DNA of 64,000 nt from Massilia oculi. GTDB taxonomy: Bacteria; Pseudomonadota; Gammaproteobacteria; Burkholderiales; Burkholderiaceae_D. Positions 6,896-15,431 of this stretch are shown piece after piece. The DNA lies in assembly GCF_003143515.1 (NCBI RefSeq), contig NZ_CP029343.1, positions 3,658,001 to 3,722,000 on the forward strand, given 5' to 3'. Under the pieces are notes generated by a model. It was given only the letters and a program-made list of their open reading frames with translations. It was not told the origin of the DNA and did not search any database. The number at the start of each line of letters is the position of its first letter. The stretch's first letter is position 1. Made by a program: the position numbers and the translations under genes.

Positions 6896-6930
6896 GAGGG
6901 ACGTTTTACATCACCACCTGTACAAGGAAA
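6896..6930. other. attR-like right junction
   Basis: The element arm GAGGGACGTTTTACATC (6896-6912) is followed by ACC (6913-6915) and then host codons CAC CTG TAC AAG GAA ACC. The arm is the reverse complement of 374-390 with two mismatches. In the excised circle the two arms would flank ACC and form a 37-bp near-palindromic attP. The start codon of the integrase (6864, reverse strand) lies just inside. Confidence 0.7.
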
Positions 6931-7910
6931 CCGTGCTGTTCTTCCCCAGCGCCGGCCAGACCTGCCACGCCTACTGCACCTTCTGCTTCCGATGGCCGCA
7001 GTTCGTCGGCATGGAAGAGATGAAGTTCGATGCGCGCGAATGCGGCGAACTGGTGGCCTACCTCAAGATGCATCCGGACGTGACCGACGTCCTGATCACC
7101 GGCGGCGACCCGATGATCATGAATACGCGCTCGCTGGCCGAGTTCCTCGAGCCCCTGCTGGCGCCCGAGCTGGCCCACATCCAGAACATCCGCATCGGCA
7201 CCAAGTCGGTCGCCTATTGGCCGCAGCGTTTCGTGTCGGACAAGGACAGCGACGACCTGCTGCGCTTGTTCGAGAAGGTGGTGGCGAGCGGGAAGAACCT
7301 GGCCATCATGGGCCACTACAACCACGCGGTCGAACTGCGGGCGCCGATCGCCCAGCAGGCGGTCAAGCGCATCGTCGGCACCGGCGCCACCCTGCGCATG
7401 CAAGGCCCGCTGATCCGCCATATCAACGAAGACCCGAAGAGCTGGGCCGAACTGTGGACCACCGGCGTGCGCCTGGGGGCCATCCCCTATTACATGTTCG
7501 TCGAGCGCGACACCGGGCCGCGCGACTACTTCGCGCTGCCGCTGGCGCGCGCCCACGAGATCTTCCAGGAGGCCTACTCGATGGTCTCGGGCCTGTCGCG
7601 CACCGTGCGCGGACCGTCGATGAGCGCCTTTCCGGGCAAGGTCGTGATCGATGGCGTGGTGACCATCAATGGCGAGAAGCTGTTCGCGCTGCAGTTCCTG
7701 CAGGCGCGCAATCCGGAATGGGTGCGTCGCCCGTTCTTCGCCAGGTTCGACCCGAATGCAACCTGGCTCGATCACTTGACCCCCGCGTTCGGGCGCGACC
7801 GCTTCTTCTTCGAGATGGAAAGCGGCGGTCCGTTGCGCGGTCCCGGCGGGCGCGTGATCCCGCTGGTCCCGGCCGGCCAGCGCGGCGAAGCCCAGCCCGA
7901 CGCGGCCTGA
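6913..7910 (+). pseudogene. 3' part of the lysine 2,3-aminomutase-type radical SAM gene
   Basis: The frame continues the fragment at 1-373 from HLYKETVLFFPSAGQ and holds the radical SAM motif C-x3-C-x2-C in TCHAYCTFCFRWPQF. GGDPMIMNTRSLAEF follows, as in the KamA family, and the frame ends at TGA 7908-7910. It keeps the whole catalytic core but lost its start and about 124 or more N-terminal residues to the element. GTG at 6933 could be a start codon but has no ribosome site, so expression is unlikely while the element is present. Excision at the proposed ACC core would rebuild the full gene. Its stop overlaps the MFS start (TGATG), so both genes were probably one operon. Confidence 0.88.
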
Positions 7911-9187
7911 TGCCGGTTCCCGGTCCGATGATGCCAGCCGGCCTGGCTTCCCCGGCACCCCTGCGCCTGTCCGGCGTGGGGGTGTTCTTCTACGTGTTCC
8001 TGCCTTTCGCGCTGGGACACTTCCTGTCTTCGCTGCTGCGCAACGTGAACGCGGTGCTGGCTTCGCACCTGGTGGGTGCGCTGGCGCTCACGCCGGGCCA
8101 GCTCGGATTACTGACCAGCGCGTTCTTCTTCGCCTTCGCCCTGGTCCAGCTGCCGGTGGGGATGGCGCTGGATCGCTACGGGCCGCGCCGGGTGCAGGTG
8201 GCGATGCTGCTGTTCGCGTCCGGCGGCGCGCTGCTGTTCGCGAACTGCAGCGGCTTTCATGGCCTGCTGGCGGCGCGCGCCGTCATGGGCTGCGGCTTGG
8301 GCGGCTGCTTCATGGCGGCGGTCAAGGCGATCTCCACCTGGATCGCGCCGAACCGGCTGCCGTCGGTGCACGGCTACCTGATCGCGGTCGGCGGCATGGG
8401 CGCCGCCAGCGCCACCATGCCGGTGCGCGCCGTGCTGGAATACACCGACTGGCGCGGCCTGTTTTTCCTGCTGGCGGCGCTGGTGGCCTGTACCGGCCTG
8501 TTGATCGCGCTGCTGTACCCCAAGGCCGACGGCCCGGCCGCGCAGCGCGGTCCGCTGCTGCCGGCCCTGCGCGAAATCTGGCGCGCGCCGAGCTTTCGCG
8601 CGGTGGCCTCGCTGGTCTTGACCCCGCATGCGGTGTTCTTCGGGGTGCAGGGTTTATGGATCGGGCGCTGGCTGTCCGACGTGGGGCGCTATCCCGAGCC
8701 CGCGGTCGCCTATCTGCTCTACCTGGGCATGGCGGCGGTGGTGTTCGGCGCGATCGCGGTCGGCATGATCACCGAATGGGCCGGACGGCACGGCATGCCG
8801 CCGCTCGACGTGGCGGCTGCCGGCATCACCTTTTTCGTGCTGGTGCAGGCCGCCTTCGTGGTCGGTTACCGGCCCAGTGTCGCGATGCTGTCGGTGATGT
8901 TCACGCTGGTGGGCACGATCACCGGCATCGAGTACGCCATCGTGGCGCAGTCGATGCCGCGCGAACTGACGGGGCGCGCCGCGACTTTTTTGAACCTCCT
9001 GATCTTCATCGGCGCCTTCCTGGTCCAGGCCGGTTTCGGGCTGGTGATCGGCCTATGGGAGCCCGACATGCTCGGCCGCGCGCCGCCGGAAGCCTACCGC
9101 GCCGCCTTCGCCCTGCTGGTGGCGATCCAGCTGCCCGGCCTGTGGCGTTTCGCGCGCCGGCGCACGGCTGAGCTTTCTCAACCGTAA
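7910..9187 (+). CDS. MFS transporter
   Basis: The 425-residue inner-membrane protein has about twelve hydrophobic segments. The family loop motif between helices 2 and 3 is present as GMALDRYGPRRVQ (about residue 83-95). It resembles the nitrate/nitrite-porter and sugar-phosphate type of major facilitator, but the substrate cannot be told. The start ATG at 7910 overlaps the stop of the interrupted radical SAM gene by one base (TGATG), showing translational coupling. With the element in place, its normal transcript from the upstream gene would be cut off unless a promoter exists in between; none was obvious. A role linked to the aminomutase, such as export of a beta-amino acid, is speculative. 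Confidence 0.85.
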   Translation: MPVPGPMMPAGLASPAPLRLSGVGVFFYVFLPFALGHFLSSLLRNVNAVLASHLVGALALTPGQLGLLTSAFFFAFALVQLPVGMALDRYGPRRVQVAMLLFASGGALLFANCSGFHGLLAARAVMGCGLGGCFMAAVKAISTWIAPNRLPSVHGYLIAVGGMGAASATMPVRAVLEYTDWRGLFFLLAALVACTGLLIALLYPKADGPAAQRGPLLPALREIWRAPSFRAVASLVLTPHAVFFGVQGLWIGRWLSDVGRYPEPAVAYLLYLGMAAVVFGAIAVGMITEWAGRHGMPPLDVAAAGITFFVLVQAAFVVGYRPSVAMLSVMFTLVGTITGIEYAIVAQSMPRELTGRAATFLNLLIFIGAFLVQAGFGLVIGLWEPDMLGRAPPEAYRAAFALLVAIQLPGLWRFARRRTAELSQP

Positions 9188-9244
9188 CGTGCACCGGCGC
9201 CTTGTCATATACACTTCCCCCATTCCGACTCCTTGGGGAAAGTC

Positions 9245-10561
9245 ATGGGCAAACCACTTCCGTTGATGTGCGCAGGCGCCGCCGTGCTTCTGCTGGCCGC
9301 CTGCGGCGACCGATCCACCTTGCCGCCCGGCGCCGACATGGGTTCGCAGCCGACCCTGAAGGAGCCGAACAAGACCCTGATCCCGACCGTCCACATCGCC
9401 CCGGCCAAGGGCTGGCCGGCGAACATGACGCCGACCCCGGCGCCTGGCCTGGCGGTGAACGCCTTCGGCACCGCGCTCGACCATCCGCGCTGGATCTACG
9501 TGCTCCCGAACGGCGACGTGCTGGTGGCCGAGACCAATGCGCCGCAGCGTCCGGAAAAGAGCGGTCTCTTCAACTGGGTGCAGGGCAAGGTCATGGCGCG
9601 CGCCGGCGCCGGCGTGCCGAGCGCGAACCGTATCAGCCTGCTGCGCGACGCCGATGGCGACGGCGTGGCCGAGCTGAAGCGCGTGTTCCTGAAAGACCTG
9701 AACTCGCCGTTCGGCATGGCGCTGGTGGGCGATACGCTGTACGTCGCCAATACCGACGCGGTGGTGCGCTTCCCGTACAAGGAAGGCGCGACCGAGATCC
9801 TCGACAAGCCGCAGCAGGTGGCGCCGCTGCCGGGCGGTCCGCTGAACCACCACTGGACCAAGAACATCATCGCCAGCAAGGACGGCAGCAAGCTGTACGC
9901 GACCACGGGCTCGAACAGCAACGTCGCCGAGAACGGCATGGACCAGGAAAAGGACCGGGCCGCGATCCTGGAGATCGACATCGCCAGCGGCAGGACGCGT
10001 GTCTTCGCATCGGGCCTGCGCAATCCGAACGGCTTGGCCTGGCATCCCGAGACCGGCGTCCTGTGGACCGTCGTGAACGAGCGCGACCTGATCGGCAGCG
10101 ACCTGGTGCCGGACTACCTGACCTCGGTGAAGGATGGCGGCTTCTATGGCTGGCCGTACAGCTACTTCGGCAAGAACGTCGACACGCGCGTCGAGCCGCC
10201 GCGTCCCGACCTGGTGGCAAAGGCGATCGTGCCGGATTACGCGCTGGGCGCCCACGTGGCGGCGCTGGGCCTGGCCTTCTACGAGGGCTCGCTGCTGCCG
10301 GCGCAGTACCGCAACGGCGCCATCATCGGCAACCACGGCTCCTGGAACCGCAAGCCGCGCGCGGGCTACAACGTGGTGTTCGTGCCGTTCAAGAATGGCC
10401 GGCCGAACGGGAAACCGGTCGACATGCTGACCGGCTTCGTCAACAAGGATGGCGAGGCCCATGGCCGGCCGGTGGGCGTCGCGGTCGACCACAAGGGCGC
10501 GGTGCTGGTGGCCGACGACGTCGGCAACGTGATCTGGCGCGTGGTGCCGGACGCGGGGTGA
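9245..10561 (+). CDS. sorbosone dehydrogenase-family beta-propeller lipoprotein
   Basis: The 438-residue product has a lipoprotein signal ending VLLLAAC (lipidated Cys at about 21). It then shows the soluble glucose/L-sorbosone dehydrogenase fold with [46 protein letters not shown] and [18 protein letters not shown]. Family members bind PQQ and oxidise sugars in the periplasm; some lack proven activity. ATG 9245 was preferred over the in-frame TTG at 9233 because GGGGAAAG lies just upstream and the signal peptide starts at Met-Gly-Lys. It meets the reverse-strand oxidase cluster tail to tail, only 7 bases apart. Confidence 0.85.
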   Translation: MGKPLPLMCAGAAVLLLAACGDRSTLPPGADMGSQPTLKEPNKTLIPTVHIAPAKGWPANMTPTPAPGLAVNAFGTALDHPRWIYVLPNGDVLVAETNAPQRPEKSGLFNWVQGKVMARAGAGVPSANRISLLRDADGDGVAELKRVFLKDLNSPFGMALVGDTLYVANTDAVVRFPYKEGATEILDKPQQVAPLPGGPLNHHWTKNIIASKDGSKLYATTGSNSNVAENGMDQEKDRAAILEIDIASGRTRVFASGLRNPNGLAWHPETGVLWTVVNERDLIGSDLVPDYLTSVKDGGFYGWPYSYFGKNVDTRVEPPRPDLVAKAIVPDYALGAHVAALGLAFYEGSLLPAQYRNGAIIGNHGSWNRKPRAGYNVVFVPFKNGRPNGKPVDMLTGFVNKDGEAHGRPVGVAVDHKGAVLVADDVGNVIWRVVPDAG

Positions 10562-10568
10562 CGCGCGG

Positions 10569-10895
10569 TCAGGCGCATCCAGTGACCAGCAGGACCGGAA
10601 TCCCGGCCCACGTGATCGCCACGAAGGCCAGCACCGCGCTGGCCGCGGCCACGTAATCCACGAACTCGGTCGACCCCTGCCGCAGGCGCTTGCCGGCGGC
10701 GGCGCCGCTCCATACGCAAATGGCCAGCGCCAGCAGCGTGACGCCGCCCAGCAGCCAGTGATTCGGCCCTTCGGGCCGCCAGGCGCCCGGCGTGCACTGG
10801 GCCGCGGCCACGATATAGCTGAAGCCGAAATGCGCGGCCCAGACCAGGAAGGGAAGCGAGGCGCGCGTGGCGCGCCGGAAGAATCGGTCGTCCAT
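10569..10895 (-). CDS. small membrane protein of the oxidase cluster
   Basis: The 108-residue product has three hydrophobic stretches (about 14-32, 46-64 and 84-104). It starts MDDRFFRRATRASLPFLVW and is the last gene of the reverse-strand cytochrome oxidase operon, two bases after the subunit I/III gene. Position and size suggest a small accessory subunit, in the place of subunit IV, or an assembly factor. No residue pattern proves it. A longer frame reading through from 12467 in this frame is an artefact, overlapping the subunit I gene. Confidence 0.7.
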   Translation of the reverse strand: MDDRFFRRATRASLPFLVWAAHFGFSYIVAAAQCTPGAWRPEGPNHWLLGGVTLLALAICVWSGAAAGKRLRQGSTEFVDYVAAASAVLAFVAITWAGIPVLLVTGCA

Positions 10896-10897
10896 GT

Positions 10898-13420
10898 TCA
10901 ATCCATCACCAGCAGCAGGCCGCGGATCACCACCATGGCGGTCAGGCCCTGCAGGGTCACGTAGTGCCAGATCAGCGCGATATTGTCGCGCGTGGCGCGG
11001 TTCTCCGGCCGGATGAAGCCGCGCCACACCCGCACGCACAGGTAGGGCGCGGCGAGCAGCAGCACGAACAGCATCACGCCCTGGAAGCCGAGCATGATCG
11101 AGATCGAGGCGTTCCACGCATCCTTGGTCCCGTCCAGGTGCACCAGGCGCCAGCTGTGCACGTCGACCAGGAAGGCGGCCGTGGTGCAGGCCAGCGCCGG
11201 AAGCAGAGTCCAGGCCATGCCGTGGCCCTTCAGGCGACCACTGAACCAGACCAGCGCGGAACCCGCCAGCAGCAGCGCCGCCGCGGCGATGGTGTATGTC
11301 CCGTCGGGCAGCGAGGCGCCCGGCGGCGGGCAGATCTCGAGCCGCATCGAGGTGTGGATGTAGGTGTAGGCGAAGGACCAGAAGATCCCGTAGATCACGA
11401 TCAGCATGATGAAGGTTCCCCACCACGAATGCGAGGCCGCACCAACCGCCCCGATCGGCAGCTTGATGCCGCCGCCAATCGGCGCATGCGTCATGTTCAC
11501 GCTGCGGTCCGACTGCCACAGCCAGCCGATGATGGAGGCGATGGCGATGATGCCGCAAATAGTGGCCAGCACCATCGCCTTCACGGTCAGCAGCAGGAAG
11601 AAGCCGGCGGTGCCGGCGGCGCCGATGACGGTCAGCCAGCTGTCGCCGGGCAGGATCATCAGGTAGGTAGGCTTCGCGCTCACCGGGCTGGTGGCGATCG
11701 TCTCGCGGCGGCCGGTGACGGTATTGGGCAGGTAGTGGCGGCCTTCTTCCACTTCCTTCGACAGGGTCGGCTGGTCCCACAGCGGATCGTTTGATGTGAT
11801 GATCGGGATGCTGCGGTTGCCGTAGTCTTCGTTGGGAAGCCACTCGAGCGTGGCCGCATTCCATGGATTGCCCGTCTTTTTCGCCGGACGGCGCAGCGTG
11901 CGGGCGGCGTCGACGATCATGGCCAGGATACCGAGGGCGAACATGAAGGCGCCGACGGTCGAGACCATATTGAGCCAGTCCCAGCCCATCTCGTGCGAGT
12001 AGGTATAGACCCGGCGCGGCATGCCGTACAGGCCGGTGATGTGCATCGGGAAGAAGGTGATGTTGAAGCCGCCGAACAGCAGCCAGAAGATCGGCTTGGC
12101 CCAGCGCTCGGACATCTGGTTGCCGTTCACCAGCGGCATCCAGTAATAAATGGCGGCGAACACCGGGAACACCATGCCGCCGATCAGCACGTAGTGCAGG
12201 TGGGCGACGATGAAATAGGTGTCGTGCACCTGCCAGTCGAACGGGATCACGGCCACCATCACGCCGGTCAGTCCGCCGAGCACGAAGATGAACATGAAGC
12301 CGAGCATGAAAAGAGTTGGAGCATTCAGCTTGATGCGGCCACTCCATAATGTGGCGATCCAGCCGAACACCTGGATACCGGTGGGGATCGCGACCGCCAT
12401 GCTGGCCGCCGAGATCAGGCTCATCTCGAGCACGCCCAGGCCGGCGGTGAACATGTGGTGGGCCCACAGGCCGAAGCTGAAGATGCCGACGCCGACCAGC
12501 GCCACCACGATCACGCGCCGTCCCACCAGGCGGTTCTGGGCGATGGTGGGGATCATGGTCGAGATCATGCCGGCCGCCGGCAGGAAGATGATGTAGACCT
12601 CGGGGTGGCCGAAGAACCAGAACAGGTGCTGCCAGATCAGCGGGTCGCCGCCGCGCTCGGCATCGAAGATCGGCATGTTGAAGGCGCGCTCGAGTTCGAG
12701 CAGCGCGGTGCCGGCGATCACCGCCGGGAAAGCGATGATGATCATCACGCCCACCACCAGCATCGCCCAGGCATAGACCGGCATGCGGCGCAGGGTCATG
12801 CCCGGCGCGCGGGTGAACAGGATGCCGACGATCAGCTCGATCGCGCCGGCGATCGCCGAGATCTCGATGAAGCCGATGCCCAGCAGCCAGAAGTCGGCGT
12901 TCAGGCCGGGCGAATACTTCATGCCGGTCAGCGGCGGATACATGAACCAGCCGCCGTCCGGCGCCAGGCCCCAGAACAGCGTGCAGAAGAAGGCCAGGCC
13001 GCCGAAGGCGTAGGCCCAGAAGGCATACGCCGACAGGCGTGGGAAGGGCAGATCGCGCGCGCCCAGCATATTGGGCAGCAGGTAGACCGCGATCGCCTCG
13101 ACGATCGGGATCGCGAACAGGAACATCATCACGGTGCCGTGCATCGTGAAGATCTGGTTGTAGGTGCTGGCCGCCACCAGGTCGTTGTCCGGCACCGCCA
13201 GCTGCACCCGCATGATCAGGGCCAGGATGCCGGCCAGGATGAAGAACAGGATCGCGGTCCCGATGTACAGCAGGCCAATATTGGTGTTGTTGACCGACTT
13301 GAAGAAGCGCCAGCCGCGTGGCGTTTCCCAGATCTCTTCGAGACGGGTCAGCTCCAGCGGCGGGCGTGGCAGGGAATTGGGTAAGGCGTCGTCGTTCACG
13401 GTAGCGTCGCGCGTCGTCAT
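10898..13420 (-). CDS. cytochrome c oxidase subunit I with fused subunit III-like region
   Basis: The 840-residue inner-membrane protein carries haem-copper oxidase motifs: FTMHGTVMMFLFAIP (haem a ligand), WFFGHPEVYIIFLP (CuB His and the cross-linked Tyr), WAHHMFTAG (CuB His pair) and DTYFIVAHLHYVLIGG (haem ligands). Residues beyond about 600 add further membrane helices with SHSWWGTFIM and YTYIHTSMRLEICPPPG, as in oxidases where subunits I and III are fused. It reduces oxygen to water using electrons from the subunit II cytochrome domain, pumping protons. Its ATG overlaps the subunit II stop (ATGA 13417-13420). No haem-O/A synthase or Cox11 gene is nearby, so assembly relies on genes elsewhere. 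Confidence 0.93.
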   Translation of the reverse strand: MTTRDATVNDDALPNSLPRPPLELTRLEEIWETPRGWRFFKSVNNTNIGLLYIGTAILFFILAGILALIMRVQLAVPDNDLVAASTYNQIFTMHGTVMMFLFAIPIVEAIAVYLLPNMLGARDLPFPRLSAYAFWAYAFGGLAFFCTLFWGLAPDGGWFMYPPLTGMKYSPGLNADFWLLGIGFIEISAIAGAIELIVGILFTRAPGMTLRRMPVYAWAMLVVGVMIIIAFPAVIAGTALLELERAFNMPIFDAERGGDPLIWQHLFWFFGHPEVYIIFLPAAGMISTMIPTIAQNRLVGRRVIVVALVGVGIFSFGLWAHHMFTAGLGVLEMSLISAASMAVAIPTGIQVFGWIATLWSGRIKLNAPTLFMLGFMFIFVLGGLTGVMVAVIPFDWQVHDTYFIVAHLHYVLIGGMVFPVFAAIYYWMPLVNGNQMSERWAKPIFWLLFGGFNITFFPMHITGLYGMPRRVYTYSHEMGWDWLNMVSTVGAFMFALGILAMIVDAARTLRRPAKKTGNPWNAATLEWLPNEDYGNRSIPIITSNDPLWDQPTLSKEVEEGRHYLPNTVTGRRETIATSPVSAKPTYLMILPGDSWLTVIGAAGTAGFFLLLTVKAMVLATICGIIAIASIIGWLWQSDRSVNMTHAPIGGGIKLPIGAVGAASHSWWGTFIMLIVIYGIFWSFAYTYIHTSMRLEICPPPGASLPDGTYTIAAAALLLAGSALVWFSGRLKGHGMAWTLLPALACTTAAFLVDVHSWRLVHLDGTKDAWNASISIMLGFQGVMLFVLLLAAPYLCVRVWRGFIRPENRATRDNIALIWHYVTLQGLTAMVVIRGLLLVMD

Positions 13421-14379
13421 TTCAGGTGCTCGAGGTAGGTGGCCAGTGCGCGCAGGGTTTCGCCGTCCAGGTCTTGTGAAGGCGGCATGAACACGCCCGG
13501 CTTGATGGCTTGCGGGTCGGCGATCCAGCCGGCCAGCGTGCCGCGGTGGTTGCGCAGGGTGCCGGCCGCGATCTCGCGGCGGCTGCCGACGTGGGTCAGG
13601 TCGGGCCCAAGGCGCGAGGTGTCGGCGATGCGCGCCTGCTCCGAGAACGGCGGCACGTCGGTGACGCCGCGGATCGTGTGGCAGGCCTGGCATTGCTGCG
13701 CCAGGAAGGCCTCGCGGCCGCGCCGCAGCACGGTGGTGTCGGCCGGCAGGCTTGGCGCGGCCTGGCGCGCCAGCCAGGCGTCGAACTCGGGGCGCGGCAG
13801 GGCGATCACGTGGAAGGCCATGCGCGCATGCTGCTCGCCGCAGTATTCGGCGCACTGGCCGCGGTACACGCCCGGCTTGTCGGCGCGCAGGGTGAGGCCG
13901 GTGACGCGGCCCGGGATCATGTCGCGCTTGCCGGCCAGCGACGGCACCCACAGGCTGTGGATCACGTCGGACGCCGTCATGCCGAGGTAGACCGATTCGC
14001 CGACCGGGATGTGGATTTCGTTGGCGCTGATGATCTCGCGGTTGGTCGCCGGGTCGCGGTAGCGCACTTCCCACCACCACATTTTGCCGGTGACCGAGAT
14101 CGTCATCGCCTCGTGCGAGGTCTGCGGCGCCAGCTGCGCGCTGCGCCAGGTGCTCCAGGCGAGCAGGGCCGTAAGCACCACGACCGGGAAGGCGATGCCG
14201 GCGCCAAAGATCCAGATGGCGGGCCGGATCGGACGCGCCTGGCGCCGCATGGCCAGGGTCAGCAAGGCCATCACGAAGACGAAGATCAGCGTGCCGCCGA
14301 CAAACAGCACCCACGTGAACTGGTGGATGATGGCGGCGTCGGCGCCGGCCGGGTGGAGGACGGATTGCAGGTCGTTCAT
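13417..14379 (-). CDS. cytochrome c oxidase subunit II with fused cytochrome c domain (caa3 type)
   Basis: The 320-residue product has two membrane helices (about 17-40 and 55-75) and a periplasmic CuA domain. Its ligands are in YRGQCAEYCGEQHARM (Cys, Glu, Cys, His, Met), and WEVRYRD lies earlier. A C-terminal class I cytochrome c domain (about 230-320) carries CQACH and the distal Met in PGVFMPPS. This is the layout of caa3 oxidases, which take electrons from soluble or membrane cytochromes c. It overlaps its neighbours by four bases on both sides, so the operon is tightly coupled. Longer in-frame extensions upstream run through the preceding cytochrome gene and were rejected. Confidence 0.93.
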   Translation of the reverse strand: MNDLQSVLHPAGADAAIIHQFTWVLFVGGTLIFVFVMALLTLAMRRQARPIRPAIWIFGAGIAFPVVVLTALLAWSTWRSAQLAPQTSHEAMTISVTGKMWWWEVRYRDPATNREIISANEIHIPVGESVYLGMTASDVIHSLWVPSLAGKRDMIPGRVTGLTLRADKPGVYRGQCAEYCGEQHARMAFHVIALPRPEFDAWLARQAAPSLPADTTVLRRGREAFLAQQCQACHTIRGVTDVPPFSEQARIADTSRLGPDLTHVGSRREIAAGTLRNHRGTLAGWIADPQAIKPGVFMPPSQDLDGETLRALATYLEHLK

Positions 14380-14771
14380 TTCAAGGTATACATGAATGCG
14401 GCCATATGACGCGCCTCTTCTTCGGAAATGCCGAGCGCGGGCATCAGCGTGCCGGGCTTGACCGCGGGCGGATTGCGCAGGAAGCGCACCATGTTCTCGG
14501 GCTGGTTCGGGATGCTGCCCGCGATATAGCTCAGGCGACCCATGTATTGCAGCGACGGACCGGCGTCGCCGTTCGTGCCCTGCACCTCGGGAATATAGTG
14601 GCAGGCCGCGCACTGGTATTGCTGGGTCAGCAGGCGGCCGCGCTCCGGATCGCCGCCGTCGACGCGGCTGGGCTTGTCCTGGCTGCCGCAGCCGCTGGCC
14701 AGCACCGCACACAGCAGCATGGCGCCGGCGCGCAGCGCAGGCTGCAAGCGATCGTATTGACGGATATTCAT
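14376..14771 (-). CDS. cytochrome c lipoprotein, first gene of the oxidase operon
   Basis: The 131-residue product has a lipoprotein signal ending CAVLASGC and one haem site CAACH (about residue 56). It also has the distal Met in PGTLMPALGISEEEARHMAAF. It would be anchored to a membrane on the periplasmic side and feed electrons to the CuA/cytochrome domain of the next gene. ATG 14771 was chosen because the signal peptide starts there; 21 codons upstream in frame run into the divergent promoter region. It is transcribed away from two more cytochrome c genes at 14859 and 15428. Confidence 0.88.
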   Translation of the reverse strand: MNIRQYDRLQPALRAGAMLLCAVLASGCGSQDKPSRVDGGDPERGRLLTQQYQCAACHYIPEVQGTNGDAGPSLQYMGRLSYIAGSIPNQPENMVRFLRNPPAVKPGTLMPALGISEEEARHMAAFMYTLK

Positions 14772-14807
14772 GCGCACGGTTGGTTTTTTCGTGAAAAAGC
14801 TGTGGCT

Positions 14808-14817
14808 TTTATAATAC
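14808..14817 (+). promoter_or_regulatory. -10 box in the divergent cytochrome control region
   Basis: A perfect TATAAT lies at 14810-14815 in the 87-base gap between two divergent cytochrome operons. It is 44 bases before the start at 14859, with only a poor -35 upstream. The reverse strand of the same AT-rich stretch also offers TATAAA. Shared control of both operons is likely. Confidence 0.4.
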
Positions 14818-14858
14818 AAGAAATCCGATGTCATTTTTTTAACTGAGCGGCCTAAGTG

Positions 14859-15431
14859 ATGCTATCCAATCGCGCACGACTTATCGTCAAGACCATGGTG
14901 CTGACCCTGCTGGGGGCTGGACTGATCGGCGCCGTCATCGGCCTGGTCGTCCTGCGCTGCGGCTTCTACAACATCGCCGCCACCCAGCAGCACTACCCGC
15001 TGATCTACACCGTCTTCGAGGAAGGCTTGCAGTATTCGGTGCAGAACCATGCGCGCGACATCCAGGTGCCGGCGGGACTGGGCGCGCCGGAGCAGCTGCT
15101 GCGCGGCGCCGCCGTCTACAAGGCCAACTGCATCCAGTGCCATGGCGGACCGGGCGTGGCGCCGCTCAAGCAGGGCATGAGCATGCAGCCGGCTCCTGGT
15201 CCGCTGGTCGACGCCGACGTCAACTGGGAAACGCGCGAGCTGTACTGGATCACGCGCAACGGCATCAAGATGAGCGGCATGCCGGCCTGGGAATATCACC
15301 TGAGCGACAACGACATCTGGGCCGTGGTGGCGTTCGTGTCGGCCATGCCGGACATGACGCAGGAAGACTTCCGCCGCATGACGTCCGTCGGCGGAGCGCC
15401 GGCAAACTCGACGCAAGGGGAGGCGCCATGA
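14859..15431 (+). CDS. membrane-anchored cytochrome c
   Basis: The 190-residue product has an uncleaved N-terminal membrane helix (about 12-33) and a periplasmic cytochrome c domain. Its haem site CIQCHGGPG lies at about residue 91-99, and the Met ligand is likely in MSGMPAWEY. The domain type resembles the mono-haem cytochromes that act as donors to oxidases or dehydrogenases. The annotated start is ATG 14859; an adjacent GTG at 14856 is an alternative that changes one residue. Its stop overlaps the next start (ATGA). It is divergent from the caa3 operon and likely part of the same electron chain. Confidence 0.85.
   Translation: MLSNRARLIVKTMVLTLLGAGLIGAVIGLVVLRCGFYNIAATQQHYPLIYTVFEEGLQYSVQNHARDIQVPAGLGAPEQLLRGAAVYKANCIQCHGGPGVAPLKQGMSMQPAPGPLVDADVNWETRELYWITRNGIKMSGMPAWEYHLSDNDIWAVVAFVSAMPDMTQEDFRRMTSVGGAPANSTQGEAP

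Larger units (their letters stand above)
374..6915. mobile_element. 6.5 kb integrated element with large serine integrase and HUH Rep-like gene
   Basis: The element interrupts a radical SAM gene. It is visibly less GC-rich than both flanks and carries about ten genes, none of them normal chromosomal neighbours. Its ends share the trinucleotide ACC (371-373 and 6913-6915). Immediately inside lie 17-bp inverted arms (374-390 and 6896-6912; two mismatches). Joining host sequence at ACC gives the in-frame stretch KYIYHLYKETVLFF. The large serine integrase gene lies 48 bp from the right junction, as is usual for such integrases. No capsid, portal, terminase, Zot-type or conjugation gene was seen. 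It could be a small integrative plasmid-like replicon or a phage satellite. The boundaries are inferred; no uninterrupted relative was available. Confidence 0.85.

Noticed and set aside
364..6912. Shared hexamer TACATC (364-369 and 6907-6912) as direct repeats of the element
   Set aside because: It is longer than ACC but also puts the two gene halves out of frame, so it cannot be the crossover point of a conservative integrase.
374..6915. A transposon with 17-bp terminal inverted repeats and a 3-bp target duplication
   Set aside because: The ends would fit, but no DDE or HUH-IS transposase is present, a large serine integrase is, and the rebuilt host site is itself partly palindromic as an attB would be. 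Not fully excluded.
374..6915. A filamentous (inovirus) prophage
   Set aside because: Size and Rep-like gene fit, but no Zot-type ATPase, adsorption protein or short coat protein with a membrane helix was found.
375..6922. Shared pentamer CTGTA (375-379 and 6918-6922) as the integration core
   Set aside because: Joining the host sequence there shifts the radical SAM reading frame and it is not centred between the inverted arms.
6992..9187. A 731-codon open frame ending with the MFS transporter
   Set aside because: Its first 306 codons are an Arg/Pro-rich out-of-frame reading of the radical SAM gene; the transporter starts at 7910.
10898..14314. A single 1138-codon oxidase reading frame
   Set aside because: The part beyond 13420 is an out-of-frame reading of the subunit II gene; the subunit I start is at 13420 in an ATGA overlap.
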